From Tomocerus qinae (lineage: Eukaryota; Arthropoda; Collembola; Entomobryomorpha; Tomoceridae), in contig CM034546.1 in assembly GCA_020055645.1 (NCBI GenBank), positions 92,504,001-92,568,000 of the forward strand: DNA of 64,000 bases. Direction: 5' to 3'. Under the pieces are notes generated by a model, which was not told the DNA's origin, ran no database searches, and worked only from the letters and a program-made list of their open reading frames with translations. Within the stretch, counting starts at the first letter, position 1, and every line of letters starts with the position of its first letter. Of this stretch, positions 42,474 through 56,080 are shown piece after piece. Both the position numbers and the translations under genes were made by a program.

Positions 42474-45452
42474 TCAAACATCTCGAATATTGTTGTAACG
42501 AGAATCGTCGTCGATACTAATTGATTCTTCGGTATGATTGGTCTGATGATTGGTCTTTGAGTCTTTATTATTATTTGACTGCTGCTTTATGAGATCTTTT
42601 TTTGCTTCCATCCGCTGGATTAGTGGAATGAGAAACAACATCAACCCGGAAATTGCAATCATTCCACCGGCGAGCCAAAAGCCGTAAATATAGCTTTGAA
42701 ATACATCAAACAGCATACCTAAATATTTAACAGAGTAGTCAATTAGCTTCTTCAAGGAGATTCAACCATTTAAACTGTCATTCAGTTCTCTAAAGAATAA
42801 ACTTACCGACAATAGGGGGACCAACTACAGTAGCTACACCTTGAAATAGTAGTAAAAGGCCAAATGCATTTGTTAGCCTGTCAAGGCCTAATAAGTCCAC
42901 AAGAATTACAGATGTAAGGCTTACATACACACCAACAGTCGACCCGAATACTGCAGCGTAGATTCTTAACATATTAATGTCATTAGTATGGGAGACAATA
43001 CCAGTAGCTGCAAAAATCAAGATGTAATTTAATTTATTGTGGTATACCCCATGCATCAATTCTTATTGCGAACAGAACCTATTAAAAACTCACCTAATCC
43101 ACAAATGGTAAGAGCTAGTACAAAGAAAATCAACGTTTCAATTAGTGACACTTAATTTAGTTTAATTGAATATACTTAAAAAGTTAGTATTTTTGAGCGC
43201 AATAAAAAATCCAATTCTTACCTCCATTGTACAAATAAAGACGATTCACCCACTGCTTATCACTAAGATAACCCAAGATAATCCTGCTGCATGTATTGGA
43301 AATACCAACAATAGATAAAAGAAAACTTGCTTGCTCCATGTTTATTGGATTTTCCGTGTTTCCCACAGCCATATCCTAAAAATTTCATGTTACACGTTAC
43401 TATCTTCTATGACAAAATGCTAATTCTCATTTTAGTTTTTAATGAGTTCTTACCACGAGGTAAACATAAGGAACGTTATATCCTATGCTTGTGAAGAAAT
43501 TGGAGAAAGCAAAGAAGAGAAAGATAGGGTCCTTCAAAATTGAGAAATCCATCATTGCTTTCATAACTTGACGAAATTGGGGAGAACAGCATTTGCAACA
43601 TTTATTTTCTGAAGAACCACTGTCTACTGTTTGATCCCCGACATTAAAAGAAGGAACGGAAGATTCCACATCTGGCTGCGGGAGTTTGAGCAAACTTCCC
43701 GAGTAAAATATATCTTTACGCTCAATTATGAGGCCAAGAGGAGTGCTGGCGTCAGATTTTCGCTTCCGTGCTCCACTAAGATCAATTCCAGTGCTTCCGA
43801 ATTTCAAAGAATGTCTTTTTCCGTTACGATGTTCCATTTTGTTCAAGGATTCTATGCTTCCTCCTCCGGCACGCAAAACCGGTTGACTGTATGACATCGT
43901 CAAGGTCTCGTTCACATTCTAGTGTCGAGGAACAAACAAAGGATTAGCAAGCATGAGAGAATTGCATAAACCAGTTAGGTAATGCTTAAAGAATGTCTGT
44001 AGTACATGATTATCCAATGAGAGAAAATTCTTCGAGTTGCTTTCACTCCGCGGTTTCTGCAACGAATTCGTGTGATTCGGTGACGATGACGCTGTTTTTG
44101 AAATCATTAGCGGCTGCTCCAATTCCGCATCAGCATCTTCAACAATAGTTGTAACGATTTGTACTTCTTCGCTATCTTTTAACGGTCTAAAGAAGCAACT
44201 GAATGCAGCACAAAGAAGAATAATTCCTCCCGTGTATATGAACGCCCCTCTCCACAAAAATGTTGCGATCTAGTTTTCAACCACAGCCGAGTTAATTAAG
44301 TATGCTAATCACTTTCTTGTTTCACATTATGAATTATGTCAAAACCATACAGCTTACCAACAACTGAATTAAAGGTGCTAAACAAAACGTTCCGAATCCA
44401 CTCCCGCATACCTACAAAAATGTTCAAAGAGATTAGTCATATCACAATAAATTACGTCGTTAATAATTGGTAATATTATGCTTACGGCAATTCCTGTGGC
44501 AAAGGCCCTTTTCTTTTCAAAGTATGTTGTCACACTAACGATAGCTGGCAAATAGATCAACCCAAGGCCAATCCCTACAAGTAATTAGAATAAGGGATTT
44601 ACTTGTCTTTGTACGAGACTATTGTTAATTATACAGTTTAGACAAATCTGTAAAAAGTTCCGCTTACAAACCTCCAACAATGCCGACGGAGAAGTACAAA
44701 AATAGTACACTATCAGCAAAATAACTAATAGCAAACCCAAATGATGCAATTATACTGCCAGCAACAGAAACAATCCGACACCCGTATCTGTTAACTAACG
44801 CTCCAGCAATCGGACCTATTCCACAAAAAGATATTTCATGAAACTACTTGTAAAACCTGATTATAACGTTTAACATTTTCAGTTTGCATTTAAAACCAAT
44901 TAATTACACACATTTCTCACATTACACTAAAGCCATGTTTTAAAGGAAAACTATTTTATCTATTTATGTTAGCATACCACTGCCATAAGTCACCCCAGCC
45001 ATTATTGATGCTATCCATGATGTTGCACTTTTAGATTCCTTAAGATCATCTGAGATTTGGACAAAGAACAGTCCAAAAGTGTAAGCAACACCATCCGCAA
45101 TTACGTGGATCTGCAAAACAATAAGCTTATTACATAAATAACTGGATACTACTGTTTACCGTAGCATAAATGAGTGCGGGACGAATTTTTGCTCTAATTT
45201 TAGGTAGCAATATCTTACCAAAAACGAGGCTAGTACAACCCACCAACCCCATCCTAAAAAAAATTTTTAATTACGTGAGATTTGTTTTATGGATACAAAA
45301 ATGAAAAAGAAAGATGAGAAAAACATGATTCATACCTCCGTCAGGAGGTTTAGGCATCTTCTTGTTAGAAGATTTCTTATTTCCAGCTTCATGAACCATT
45401 TTTCCTTCTTCTGTTGGAATACTCACTGGCTTACCGTCGATTTCAATGTACA
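42474..45452 (-). CDS. SLC16-type monocarboxylate transporter (MFS)
   Basis: Twelve-span major facilitator of the SLC16/MCT family, expected to move monocarboxylates or related solutes across the plasma membrane; the substrate cannot be told. Exons: 45452-45336, 45253-45219, 45110-44978, 44815-44672, 44574-44486, 44411-44358, 44269-44006, 43918-43454, 43375-43222, 43150-43094, 43007-42807, 42718-42474. The signature PPDGGWGWWVV opens span 1, followed by HVIADGVAYTFG, YLPAIVSV and TTYFEKKRAFATGIA, then VCGSGFGTF. A long, poorly conserved central loop (about 190 residues, Ser-rich, with a CCKCC cluster) precedes span 7. The second half has VYVSLTSVILVDLLGLD and NAFGLLLLFQG. The first exon begins after an acceptor (AATCAG) with TG TAC, so the start may be an ATG made by splicing A to TG (about 652 aa). 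Otherwise it is the ATG at 45399 (634 aa). The 44005-43919 intron is chosen to bypass an in-frame TAG and is the least certain junction. Confidence 0.9.
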
Positions 45453-48400
45453 CTGATTGAAATTAATTTTGTCTAATCTACGAGCTGCTACAAGCGATAA
45501 AACTAACAGAAACCTAAGGATACTTGAAAGTTGCTAATACTATTACAATAAGGCGTCTGACGATTGTGTAGTAAGGTTCGGACATACTGCAGTGGATTGA
45601 AGTTTGTCTCTTCAGTTCTGCATCCTCTCACATAAGAGTCCCGTTCCATTCATCTGAATTAACCGGAAGAACAAGTACAAGCTATATCAATCATTTCACG
45701 ACAAACATTACAAGATAAAACTTTTACGCAGAGAGTGTCTGTGTGCATGCGACGTAAGTAATTTTATTATTCAATAAAGCTCTACTACTAATTTGGGTAA
45801 GTGTTGGTGCAATGCAATGCATAAGAGAGCGGAAGAATATCATCGCATAATTATAACGTATCAACCACCTTACACCATTACAGTAAAAAAAGATACTCTA
45901 CGGTCTACATTTATTATTGCATGCATATATTGAGTATTTTCAGGTTTTATCTGGTCAATTACTTCAACTCAAGTACGTAAAATGTAAATAGATTGCTTTG
46001 GATGGTGTTATTTTTTGTAACAACCTTTAATCAACTATGATGTTAGCGTCTGACTACCTCTTATTTAATTATAGGATTCCATACACGTCTCATGGTTAAC
46101 AGTTCATAATCAAACGAATGATGAAATAAATATTTGTACTCCCTGACATACTACAATAACGACTCCTACCCTTCTCATCATACTATTCAATTATCTATCT
46201 GTCATTTTTATCGGAAATCAAAACTTTCGTTTGTTCTCAATGAGAGCTGTGCATATTTACATAGGCGGTGTTTTCATGAAGATAACCACAATCAAATAAA
46301 TAATTGTACGTATTAATAGCAAGGTGCCCAACTATTCAAATGCACTTTTTCTGTGAGAAATGAACCTTGCTCTTCTTGCCTCGCTAAAGGTTTTCAAACC
46401 AGTAGTCTGGTTACTGCTGATAAATTCCCTGATTCTGCTATTGACTCAAGAAATCAACTTCAGGTTTTGAGTATCCACTTTCGTGTTTATGGTTGAGCTG
46501 ATAGAAGAACATGAGTTTATGACTTGTACATTAAGATTAGACATGGAAATGTCGACAGAAAATACACTTATAAAAAAATGATGTTTGCACTTTGACCACT
46601 TTCCCGTATATGAAATGTTCAACATATAGCCGCGTGCAATATGACAGTTACTTAATATGCAAATATAATTCGCCAATTCAGTATCGATGGTATAAGACAC
46701 CAACACCATTTTGGAAATTTGCTGATGAGGTTAAGTGAAAAGCAACTATGTGTAGAAAAGTAATGCAAGTTAAATTGTCCATGGCTAGAATGCTAGAAAT
46801 ATAGTTTCAGTGTGAAACCATCGCGTTTTGCAATGGAATGTGGAAATGTAAAAAATGAACTCTGGTTGAAACGAGATTGTAAAGGAAAACAGTCTAGCAT
46901 GTCATATTATGGCTGGATTAGCATTTATATTGATTTTTAATCAAGAGGAAGAATAAGTAGCGTGTGAAAATGTTTTTTTCTATTACAGCGTTTGAAGAAA
47001 TGAGATTTTTATATGCATTGGCATGGACATGGCAATTGGCAAGTAAGTAATTTCCCTGTTACATTTATTACATAGTAGAACAAAGAATATCATATTATGC
47101 TCGATTATTTATCTTCAGTCATGAAAGATGTGTATGGTGCTTGTTGATTGACAATTGACGTCATTCGTTTCACTACTCTATTAGCCCTGAGCGAGTGTCA
47201 TGCAAGGAGAAGATGTGGAATTAATATAGAAATAAAGACGGGAACTTCTTTGCCTATAATGCACCACATAAAGATATACATTCGTAGCAAAAGTAATTTA
47301 ATCCTGCATTGTCTTTTATGTCTCTCTGATACTCAGAAACATCTTGTAGCAGGGAATCTTTTTAGCCACCAACAATGAGTATCGAATTTGTGTTGCCCAT
47401 CGGATTACCATTGGGGTACATATAGCACAACAAGGCTAGTGCTGCTCATGATTTCGCAGAAGACAGATGAGTTGTCAAGTGAAGTGAGGCACAGTGTTAT
47501 GTCTACATCATAATGTAATGTAAATGCAATATGTAAGGAACTAAGTTAAACATAGTGATGCAAGACTGAGTGAAGCTTTCACTGTGTAATTCCACCAGAG
47601 CTTACATGTGGCCAACAACATATTAGCTGTACTTACATAGGAAAAGAGTCTCGTAATAAAGATGACAGAAAGCGTGAAGGATAAAGAAAGATGTTTAGAG
47701 GAGAGTTGAAAGAACACGAAATAAATTTCCTAGATGCCTTCCGCCTCTGCAAAAAGCCGTCAAGTCATCCACTCCGTAGGAAGAAGGTGTGATGGTATAA
47801 ATCAAATTTCGGATGATTAGGCTAATAGATATACTCTCCTCTATTTTGCATATGTGTTCATGAGATACTCAAAAACGACTATCGACTAGAGTGGTATTAT
47901 TAGTATGTACCACTTCACCATTTGATCTTGTTTTTCTTCTCAACAGATTTATAGTCCTCATGCAGCATTGCCCTAATGCCCTAATTCAATTTTGAATCAC
48001 ATTCCGAACGGATCACTCTACTTCCTTCTGTTCGGTGGCTGTGGTAAAACTGGGTAAAAATAAAATCCTTGCTTTACATTTCTACTAGTAAATCTGAATT
48101 CCGCATTTTCTGCACCTTCTAGAATGGAGAATTAGTCGCAGCTACGTAGGTTGTACTTGTGCTGTCGCTTCTGAATCTTTTATGGTCCTATTACCCACTA
48201 TATAGTAGCGTGCAGGTTACTGTGCCACACGCCAAGACTATGCATTGCATTTTGTACCTATACCGTTAGCAAAGGCACAGAAATATCGATTGTTTTGCGA
48301 TGTTTAATAAGATATCTCATTCCCTAGCAAACCTTTTTTACACACCAAATGAATGCAAAAAGTAAATTGGATTGTAGGCCATTTTATGGATTGAAATGGA

Positions 48401-48726
48401 ATTGTAGGTGGAGAAAAAGAGAAAAATGTTTCGAGCAATCGATGATGAAGAGTCGCAAGTTTAAGCAATTAATGAATAATTAGGAAATTCAACTAGGATT
48501 ATTTAACTGTAATGCACATTATTATCTAAGCAGATAGGTACAGACAGTGCAACGAAGGCCATCAACCGCCCTTGTGCCTTGTACTTTGTTCTTTGGCTGA
48601 AAAACAATGCTAACGATTCTCTTTTGTCACTTAAGAAGGGAAGTGTTAATAAGACAAGCAGAAAAAGCATTAGCTAAAAATAACTAGATCTTTGTAGTAC
48701 AAGGAGGAAAAGAGGATTGACTTTAC
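45453..48726. other. Upstream region of the transporter gene
   Basis: It should contain at least one 5' exon of the minus-strand transporter, because its first coding exon begins at a splice acceptor. I could not place that exon. Open frames at 46446-46709 (minus) and 47148-47378 (plus) have no family resemblance. Confidence 0.4.
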
Positions 48727-48911
48727 CTGATGATGAAACGCAGTCTTTTTTAAGTGATTGAGGTTTGATTTGCAAAAAGTAGGATCCGAGATACTTCTAT
48801 TTGTCTCGGGTGATGATAATATTTTTAGCAGAACTAAATTTTGATGGAATTTGAACTTTCTGTATAAATCCTTTAGTTCAGTTTCTACTAATTGAATGTT
48901 TAAAGAGTAAT
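48727..48911 (-). CDS. Orphan exon-like segment, unrecognised
   Basis: On the minus strand a 185-bp open stretch is bounded by a good acceptor (TTTCATTTTTCATAG) and a good donor (CAG then GTAAAG). It encodes about 61 residues with a plausible soluble composition (LVETELKDLYRKFKF, then NLVLLKILSSPETNRS, ending TAFHHQ). I found no partner exon and no family. It could be one exon of an unrecognised gene, a decayed gene fragment or a chance frame. Confidence 0.2.
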
Positions 48912-51827
48912 CTATGAAAAATGAAACTGGTGAAAAATAGTGATACATGGTACCACCATCCGCGTACGTCAGTAGACTACTTCGACTCGGACTGATTCTT
49001 TCTCCGTGAGAATCTACTGCTCAGATGTTATGCTGGTAGGTTGGTTGGTAGTTGGGTTTCCTCGCTCTCCTATCGTCTTATCTTGGGCATTATGCTTACA
49101 GATATACACATGAAGGTAGCATACGTACAAATATATTGCAATGTAGCCAGATAGAGAGAGCAAAAGGGAAACCCAATAATGGCTGGATATACTCATACAT
49201 GTAGAAACGCAGTAGTAATGTTGTCTACAGGTCTTTCCTTTAAAGTTAAAGCTTAAATCCGAATTTCGGTATAAACATAATAGTAGTCTACATCAGTATA
49301 ACATGCCCAACAGTAGAAAACAATTCGATCCAAAGAGATTTGGAAGTACTGGGAGCGCATGTGCCCGTTTTTCATTTCATTTCGCAATTCTACAGCTGAA
49401 GTGCAGATTCAATGTTATATTAACATTTATTCTACTCCGAAGGATCCTGCACTTTCTTAACTAAATACTCTAACTTTGTACGCAAACACATTAGCTACAG
49501 ACATTTGCCTCCGTTGCTTGTTGGTGTATTTCCGTACGTCTCAGTTATATGCATTTGGTATAGTTGATGATCTTTGTTTTTACTTCACTAAACTTGTCAT
49601 GGAACAAGTAGCTACACATATGTACACTGACGTCCATCTCTCCTCATGAGAAAATGTCAACCAAGTTTACATTGGAGGAGTGCTGGCATTAGTGCGAAAT
49701 CTTTGGCAAATGTTTATATTGTGTAAGTATAGTACAAGAAAGCTCTTTCATTTCAATACCAGGTTTTCTTGCCAACATTTGTACCCATACTTACACCAGA
49801 AGTACAATACACCTGCGAGAACAAGAGAAATGTCCCATGTAATGAAACTTGAATTGGTTTGGCTACATAATGACAAGTCATGACATGACAACCCCGAAAA
49901 ACCCACTGGCCTGGTCGTTCACTTCCCTCCGTGAATATATTCCAATGAGATTTTTACGTGTAAATGTGCTGCTATGCAATTTTATGCAGTACAAAAACTC
50001 ACTGGCTCTCATGAAATCCCCATTATCCATGTTCGTGAAACATTTTCTTCTCCGATTTAACCTTACTACTTAACATCTTTCCCGTTTTCTTGCTTCATGA
50101 ACCAACTCAATGATTTGCTTTTGTCGGCACTAGTCAAAAGATTTATTTCTTGTATGCATTGTGCAGTAATGGCTCCCACTTATGTAAACTGTTAACTTTC
50201 CATGGAATTTGAGAAGAATTCAGTGGATTTTTACCGAGTTCAATGATTCTTTTATGCAGTCACACGCTACGTTTATGTAGCTATCCATTTTATTTATGTC
50301 CTACTCTAATACAGAGAAACAAACTTTTAGATGCATTCCTATTTACCAAGTATACGTATGTCAATCTCAGATAGTGTAATAAACTGGAAAGTTATTTTCA
50401 GTTAACTTGCTTTTCTGCAAAATTTATTGATTGTTTTTATTACAATTTGTTTTCCATACAAGTAATGAATCAATCAAAAGATTTAGACCTCGGTAAGTTC
50501 ATTTCCTTTGGCTAAACAGTAAAAGCATAATAAACATCAAGTTACATTACACACACAAATGCAGTATTATAACCGAGTTAAATATACGCGTCCTTTCGTC
50601 CCTGTTACATACAAAAGATTGTTTTCGTCAAGGATGAGGGGGCAGTGCACTATTTTACATGCATAAATACCATACACTCATTGCAAATTGCAACTGCAAC
50701 CATTCCAAATAATACTTTATAATACATAATAATACTAAATACCAACTAGACAGATTATTCTTACATTGTTAAGTGTACATAATTCAATGTACAGATATAA
50801 CTTACACAAGGTACAATTTCATAAATTTTTCATACTCTTTAAAACATGGGCACTGACTCAATTTTCACAGAATGATGTCTTCTCCTAGACATAAAATACA
50901 TGATATATTTATTATTATTGTACATGACACAAATAACAAAAGTGATAAAAACGTAGAGCGGAATGTATATAGATTAGATACAGCACTATTAGTAATCATG
51001 AGAAATTAGCTACAAGCATATCTATTTCCAAGTATATTAGAGTATGCTTTATAATTCGCAAAATGCAAAAATCCCTAAACTGCCTCCTACATGTTTACAC
51101 TTCAGACAATTTATTATTACTTTGGAAAATGAAGTTAATGACTTGATTAGTCTATACATTTAGAGCTTGAGGTTAATAAATACAGTTATTGTTGTTCGTA
51201 ATAATTATTTCATTCACAAATTATATCAACATTTCGATGAGTTTTTTACACATCAAAATATCCTTATGTAAGTTATATTATATACAATTTGTAGCGAGAT
51301 CTAACATCTAATGCTGAAAGGCGTAAATGCAGATTGTTAGTTAACTAAAATCTAAAGTTGCTACTTATTGGTATACTTCATATTTCATTTTATTAAGGAA
51401 TAAAGAGAAAAGTTGCATTGTTACTCGTCGCTTTGTTTTAATAGTTTTAGCTTTTATGTATAAATAGTCTGCTTTTTTAAATACTTGATAATAAAAATCA
51501 CATTACAGCGAACTGGAACTTCTATTTATAGTTTTGGAATGTATATGTAATTAATTATGTAATAACGGGTTATTTTGTCTGATCTTTTCCTAATTGAGAT
51601 CTCTCCCGAAACATTGCTTTTGATTTAATGTTTCGTTTCACTTTGGCCAGACATAAATTTGTTGTACGTCTTTATTTATGGATGGCCCCCATATCAACTT
51701 TGATCTAGTTCTTTAGCTTCGGTTTCGGTCTTATCGAAAATTCTTATAAACGATATAATATTATTGTGGAACCTAGTTTAGTCTTTTGTGCATTTCTAAT
51801 TTTCTACTCCTAAAATAATACGAAAGT
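48912..51827. other. Intergenic, no gene recognised
   Basis: AT-rich. The right end (about 51600-51827) should be the 3' UTR of the PPM1H gene, with AATAAA on the minus strand at 51676-51671. Short open frames at 49680-50073 have no family resemblance. Confidence 0.45.
51671..51676 (-). other. Poly(A) signal, probably PPM1H
   Basis: AATAAA on the minus strand about 150 bp after the PPM1H stop codon. Confidence 0.45.
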
Positions 51828-54383
51828 TTATCTTTCCGTAATCAAATCTTCTTCCATTTCAATTGACTCTGGCTCTGGCTTTTCTTTCTTTTGGTGCTTT
51901 AAAAGATTTTCTTTATGCTCAGCTGCGTAAGCAATAGCTGGTATTACAAATACGGAAATGTCATCTATGGTTCCAGCTATAAATGTGAAACAAAGCAAAT
52001 TGGTTAGTGTTTAGATTTCCTACTTATCTCGTTTAAGCTTAAATGAAATCAATTTGGAACAAAAAAAAATTTTTATTGTCTTACATGATCCATCAGACAT
52101 TTTCCAGTTGCGTTCAGTGAATTTTCCTCGGGCATGCATGACTAAATCTTGAGCAGCGGAAGTGTAGCGATACCGATAACGTAGGGGGTCTGACTGTGGA
52201 AATTGGTCTATAGTTGCAAACACAATTCGCGAAACAGTTTCATTTGCTGTTACGTCCCACAAACCATCTGTTGCCATTACTATTACATCGTCTTCGTCCA
52301 CATCCTTATCCATGTCGATTATTTTAACCTATGCAAATGGATTTAAACATGATTCATGATAAATGCTGTAAAATACAGATGGTATACCAATATCTGTTAG
52401 GAAAACATTATCTGTATAGACAAAAATACTAACCTCTGGTTGTGATGATAAGAATGGCTTAATGCGAATATTGGAACCGTGGGCACACAATTCATGATCT
52501 GCGAGGAAAAATAGCATTTAGACATTTTCTTTAATAATTAGAGACGGAAGCATATGTTGTATTAATACTTCTATTGAAACACATACCTCCAAACCCTCTC
52601 GTAACCCCTATTGTGGCTAGTACACGACTCTACAAGAAAGTACACAATTACAATTACATCATTTTGTCTTCCGCTTTTTTGTTGTAATAATGATTTAAAT
52701 AATTAAAATACGGAATTACCCTTTTTCCATTTCCAAAAACTACAGGAAACTTAAGGTCATCAGCTGTTGTAGTTTTATAAGCCCAACCCTGCGTTGAAAA
52801 CAAACTCTTAAAGCCCTTCAAAAACACACATAAATACCCTTGTGTCACTCTACCACATATGCGGCTAGCAGAATAAGAGCAGCTGTGCTACGCTATGTGC
52901 TGGCAAAAACGTTTTCTAGTTCATGCTTTAGGAATTTTTGACTAACAATAGTTATACGACTCTGTGACTAATTTTTAGCATATTATTGAAAGTTTAAAAA
53001 TATTTTATCATATCTACCGTCATTGCTCCAGATCGATATAAAATTCTGCTCCCAATGTCTTTCTTGACAGGTCGTCTCAAATATTCATTTACAGTAAACT
53101 CGTCACCAAGTAGTTTTGGATTTAATGAAGCCTATACAACAAAATTCCCAAGTTCACTTCACAATAAAATCTTGGAAAATAACAACTTTTTTCTTACAAC
53201 ATATCGAACTCGAGCACGTTCAGTTTCAGGGGTAAAATCCTGGGACAAAGGTACAACTGGAGCATTTCTTTTACATAAAATAGCTCTTGAATCACCTGCG
53301 TTGGCAGTGTATATTTTATTGAGTAAAAAGAGAACTACAACAACTGTACAACCTGTATACAACAAAATAAGATTTATTATTTAAATTATGTCAAATTGAT
53401 TTACGAGGATATAATTTACAGACTTCAACTCAGATTACCTCCATTAACTCCTTCAAAGTTTAAATTATCTCGGCGAATCATTTCATCCATTTCGTGGAAG
53501 GCGGATTCTAACGCACCGACAATTAAACTATCGTTAGTCACGCTTGTGTGTGGGAACCAGAAAATCGGTTTCTTTTTGTTAGGTTGCGATATCGTCTCAC
53601 AAAAAGAGGTATCACCAGAGAGTAAGTGATGACCTATCTCGCTTAATTTCTCCTGTAATATAAATTGATTGAAAACTTCCACTAATTAAAATTCAAAATA
53701 ATAAAATTCTATATTAATACATTTACTTATATATCATTTATCATTTTGATCTTCTTACGTGAATAACATTATGAAGTTGAGTAGCAGCCGCTACTGCGGC
53801 CCCAGCACCAGCATGGCCATCAAATATACCAAAATATCGGTAAGGTATCTCTACGTTATAAGATGCGGGTGAACTAACTTCTTCCGTTGAATTTGTTTCC
53901 ACTACTTCCACTTTTATACTGTTGGAATAAACCCTGGCCTGGTCTTCATTCATTTTTGATTTGCCAGAATTAATGGTCCTGTAGAAAATTACCAAAAATA
54001 GTGGTCCTGCATAATACTTTTTAATCAATTTATAATAAATGATTGCAATTTGATAATTAAACATCTTACTCCGCATATCCAGAATTCCATGGAAGAGTTG
54101 TAATATCTCTTGGAACAATTATAGGTCGAATAATGTGATCAGCTGTTACAACGATTTCATCCCAGGTAGATAAATTCAAAAAATGTGGACGACTATATTC
54201 ATATTTAACTGGACGATTGTGGCCATTTTCATTATAACTATCTATTGATCTATCTTTGGTATGACTGTTTACAGAATTACTACTTCCGCTCTGCGATTGA
54301 GACATTCCATTTTGTACAGCTCCCGAGTCAACAGTGGCATTGGAAACGGCATTCAGTAAAGCGTTTTTGAAACGGCTGATCAT
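51828..54383 (-). CDS. PPM1H: PPM1H-type PP2C protein phosphatase
   Basis: Metal-dependent Ser/Thr phosphatase of the PPM1H/J/M group; human PPM1H removes LRRK2-added phosphate from Rab GTPases. Ten exons: 54383-54070, 53978-53759, 53652-53439, 53352-53198, 53131-53018, 52788-52720, 52629-52587, 52498-52434, 52328-52085, 51976-51828; 528 aa (human 514). Visible: MISRFKNAL start like MLTRVKSAV of PPM1H, ADHIIRPIIV, LPWNSGYAE, metal-binding DGHAG (158-162), IVGALESAFHEMD, ANAGDSRA (266-273), FTPETERAR, GWAYKT, IKPFLSSQPEV, ATDGLWDV (417-424), AAQDLVMHARG and the closing DDIS metal-site motif (about 484-487). All metal-ligand motifs are present, so it should be active. The exon with the start continues upstream to an acceptor at 54441, implying a 5' UTR intron (about 54587-54442). 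The C-terminus is a short acidic/basic extension after the domain. Confidence 0.95.
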
Positions 54384-54441
54384 AGTAATGCTTTCGTTAT
54401 AAGGATCTTTAGGAAGATGCCAATAATTTGGCAAATGTCAC

Positions 54442-54587
54442 CTGCAAAGTAAATAATAAATGTACATACAATATATAAATTCACGTAATAAGTCCACGTA
54501 GACATGCAAAAATAGAAATGACACTCGTATAATTATAAAAATTCCAATTTGATGGCTATTGATTACATTGTAATTATTGTAACTAAC
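54442..54587 (-). other. 5' UTR intron of PPM1H (inferred)
   Basis: An acceptor TTTACTTTGCAG ends just upstream of the start exon, and a donor AAAG/GTTAGT lies at about 54588-54586. This intron lies before the ATG, so it does not change the protein. Confidence 0.5.
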
Positions 54588-54589
54588 CT

Positions 54590-55924
54590 TTAACAGTAAA
54601 TGTGTGAGCTATTGGCGTGGCTAAATTTGATATCCAAAAAATTGGTTGATATATTTACGCAACTGGCAACAAGAAGATATTTTAATGATTTTAGAAACAC
54701 AATTTTCTGACCTCAGCCTTGATAGTTAATGTATTCAAATTCAACTGTAAACGACATTAACGGTGAGCCACTTAGGGTGACTATTTTGTTTTATGACTAT
54801 TTAATTAAAGTGAATATAAATAACTAATCTGCAATTTTTATATTAATTATATTGATTTCCAGGACTTTTTCACTATTTCTGTACAAAATAAATTTTTACT
54901 CTTAACAATAATGGAAATCTGAAACCCAAATGTGATCATGTAATTTGTTTTAGTCTTTAATTCAGCAGAGATAATAATATGTTTCAATCTTTAATCAAAT
55001 CTTGTCCTTGTCTATTCGACTTTTCTGAAGTGAAGCAGGGCCTGTCTAACTTTTAACTCAAGCTGTCGCGGTTAGTTTCCGATCTTCCAACATATTGTTT
55101 TCCATCCCTATTATCATTGCGTCTAAGCTTTACGCTCAGAATAGGCACAGACAGACATAAGGAATTGAAGAAAATGAACAAATGCACATATGCATAGGCA
55201 CAATAGGCAGTGCTAATTATCAGGTGTTTGTATGATCTGAACGGATACGACGTTCATAAGGTGTACATGGCCATGGACACAATTTGCAATCAGTAAGTGT
55301 CATATATTATGCAAAGCCCAGATAATCTGCTAAAGTCGAAAGTAAAATCGTTAAAGTTCCAATTACGTAGTGTAGTGTGTCGTATCTCGTATTTACTAAT
55401 GCCTACTATGTCTCATTTCATATAATATAGCTTAGTTCCTTAGCTCGTAATAACCAAATAACCACATACTAATGGGTAATAACATTATTACCAATAATCA
55501 GTTTCAGATTATAAAGTTGTGGTTCTATGATGTCAAAAGTACGTTGGGAATGGTTCCTGGTATGAAGAACAATAACAGTTTAATATGAAATTAGGAATTT
55601 AATAAGATTTATTTTCATCAGAAATTGCATCGACAGTATTTTTGATATCCAATGGAATGCCATCGTTTACTACAGTAGTATAGTAACCTGCTATTCATTG
55701 AGGTATGTCATTCTCAGCTTTCGCGTTGCATATTGTAAGCATTTAACTTGAATTCTACTATTCTGCCATGTGCAAAGACATACCATTAAAATCTTAATTA
55801 ACTTCTGTCGTAAAGGTGAAAACATCCCGTAGTTCATGTTCATACAAAGTACTTGAGTCAGAAAAGTTTGGGCAGTATTCACTATGCATAAAATATTATG
55901 CTACCCAAAGTGCTTTGAATGTTT
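54590..55924. other. Intergenic, upstream of PPM1H
   Basis: AT-rich with no recognised gene. It contains the PPM1H promoter area, but no core element stands out. Confidence 0.45.
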
Positions 55925-56080
55925 CCAGGGCTCCGCCCTCAGGGACAAAGTGACGACATGCTCCAGAAAACTGGTTTCCCCCAACCAGTTCTCCGGGGTA
56001 AAGTGGTTGGAAAGAACTGGTTGGGGGAAACCAGTTTTCTGGAGCATGTCGTCACCTTGCCCCCAGAGGCGTAGCCATGG
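55925..56080. mobile_element. 156-bp near-perfect hairpin element (MITE-like)
   Basis: Arms 55950-55992 and 56013-56055 are 43-bp perfect inverted copies with a 20-base loop. The match extends imperfectly outward to 55925 and 56080 (ccagggctccgcc against ggcgtagccatgg). The element is far richer in G+C than its surroundings and has no coding capacity of its own; open frames across it on both strands mirror each other because of the palindrome. I see no clear target-site duplication. A small non-autonomous transposon or a hairpin RNA locus are both possible. Confidence 0.75.
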
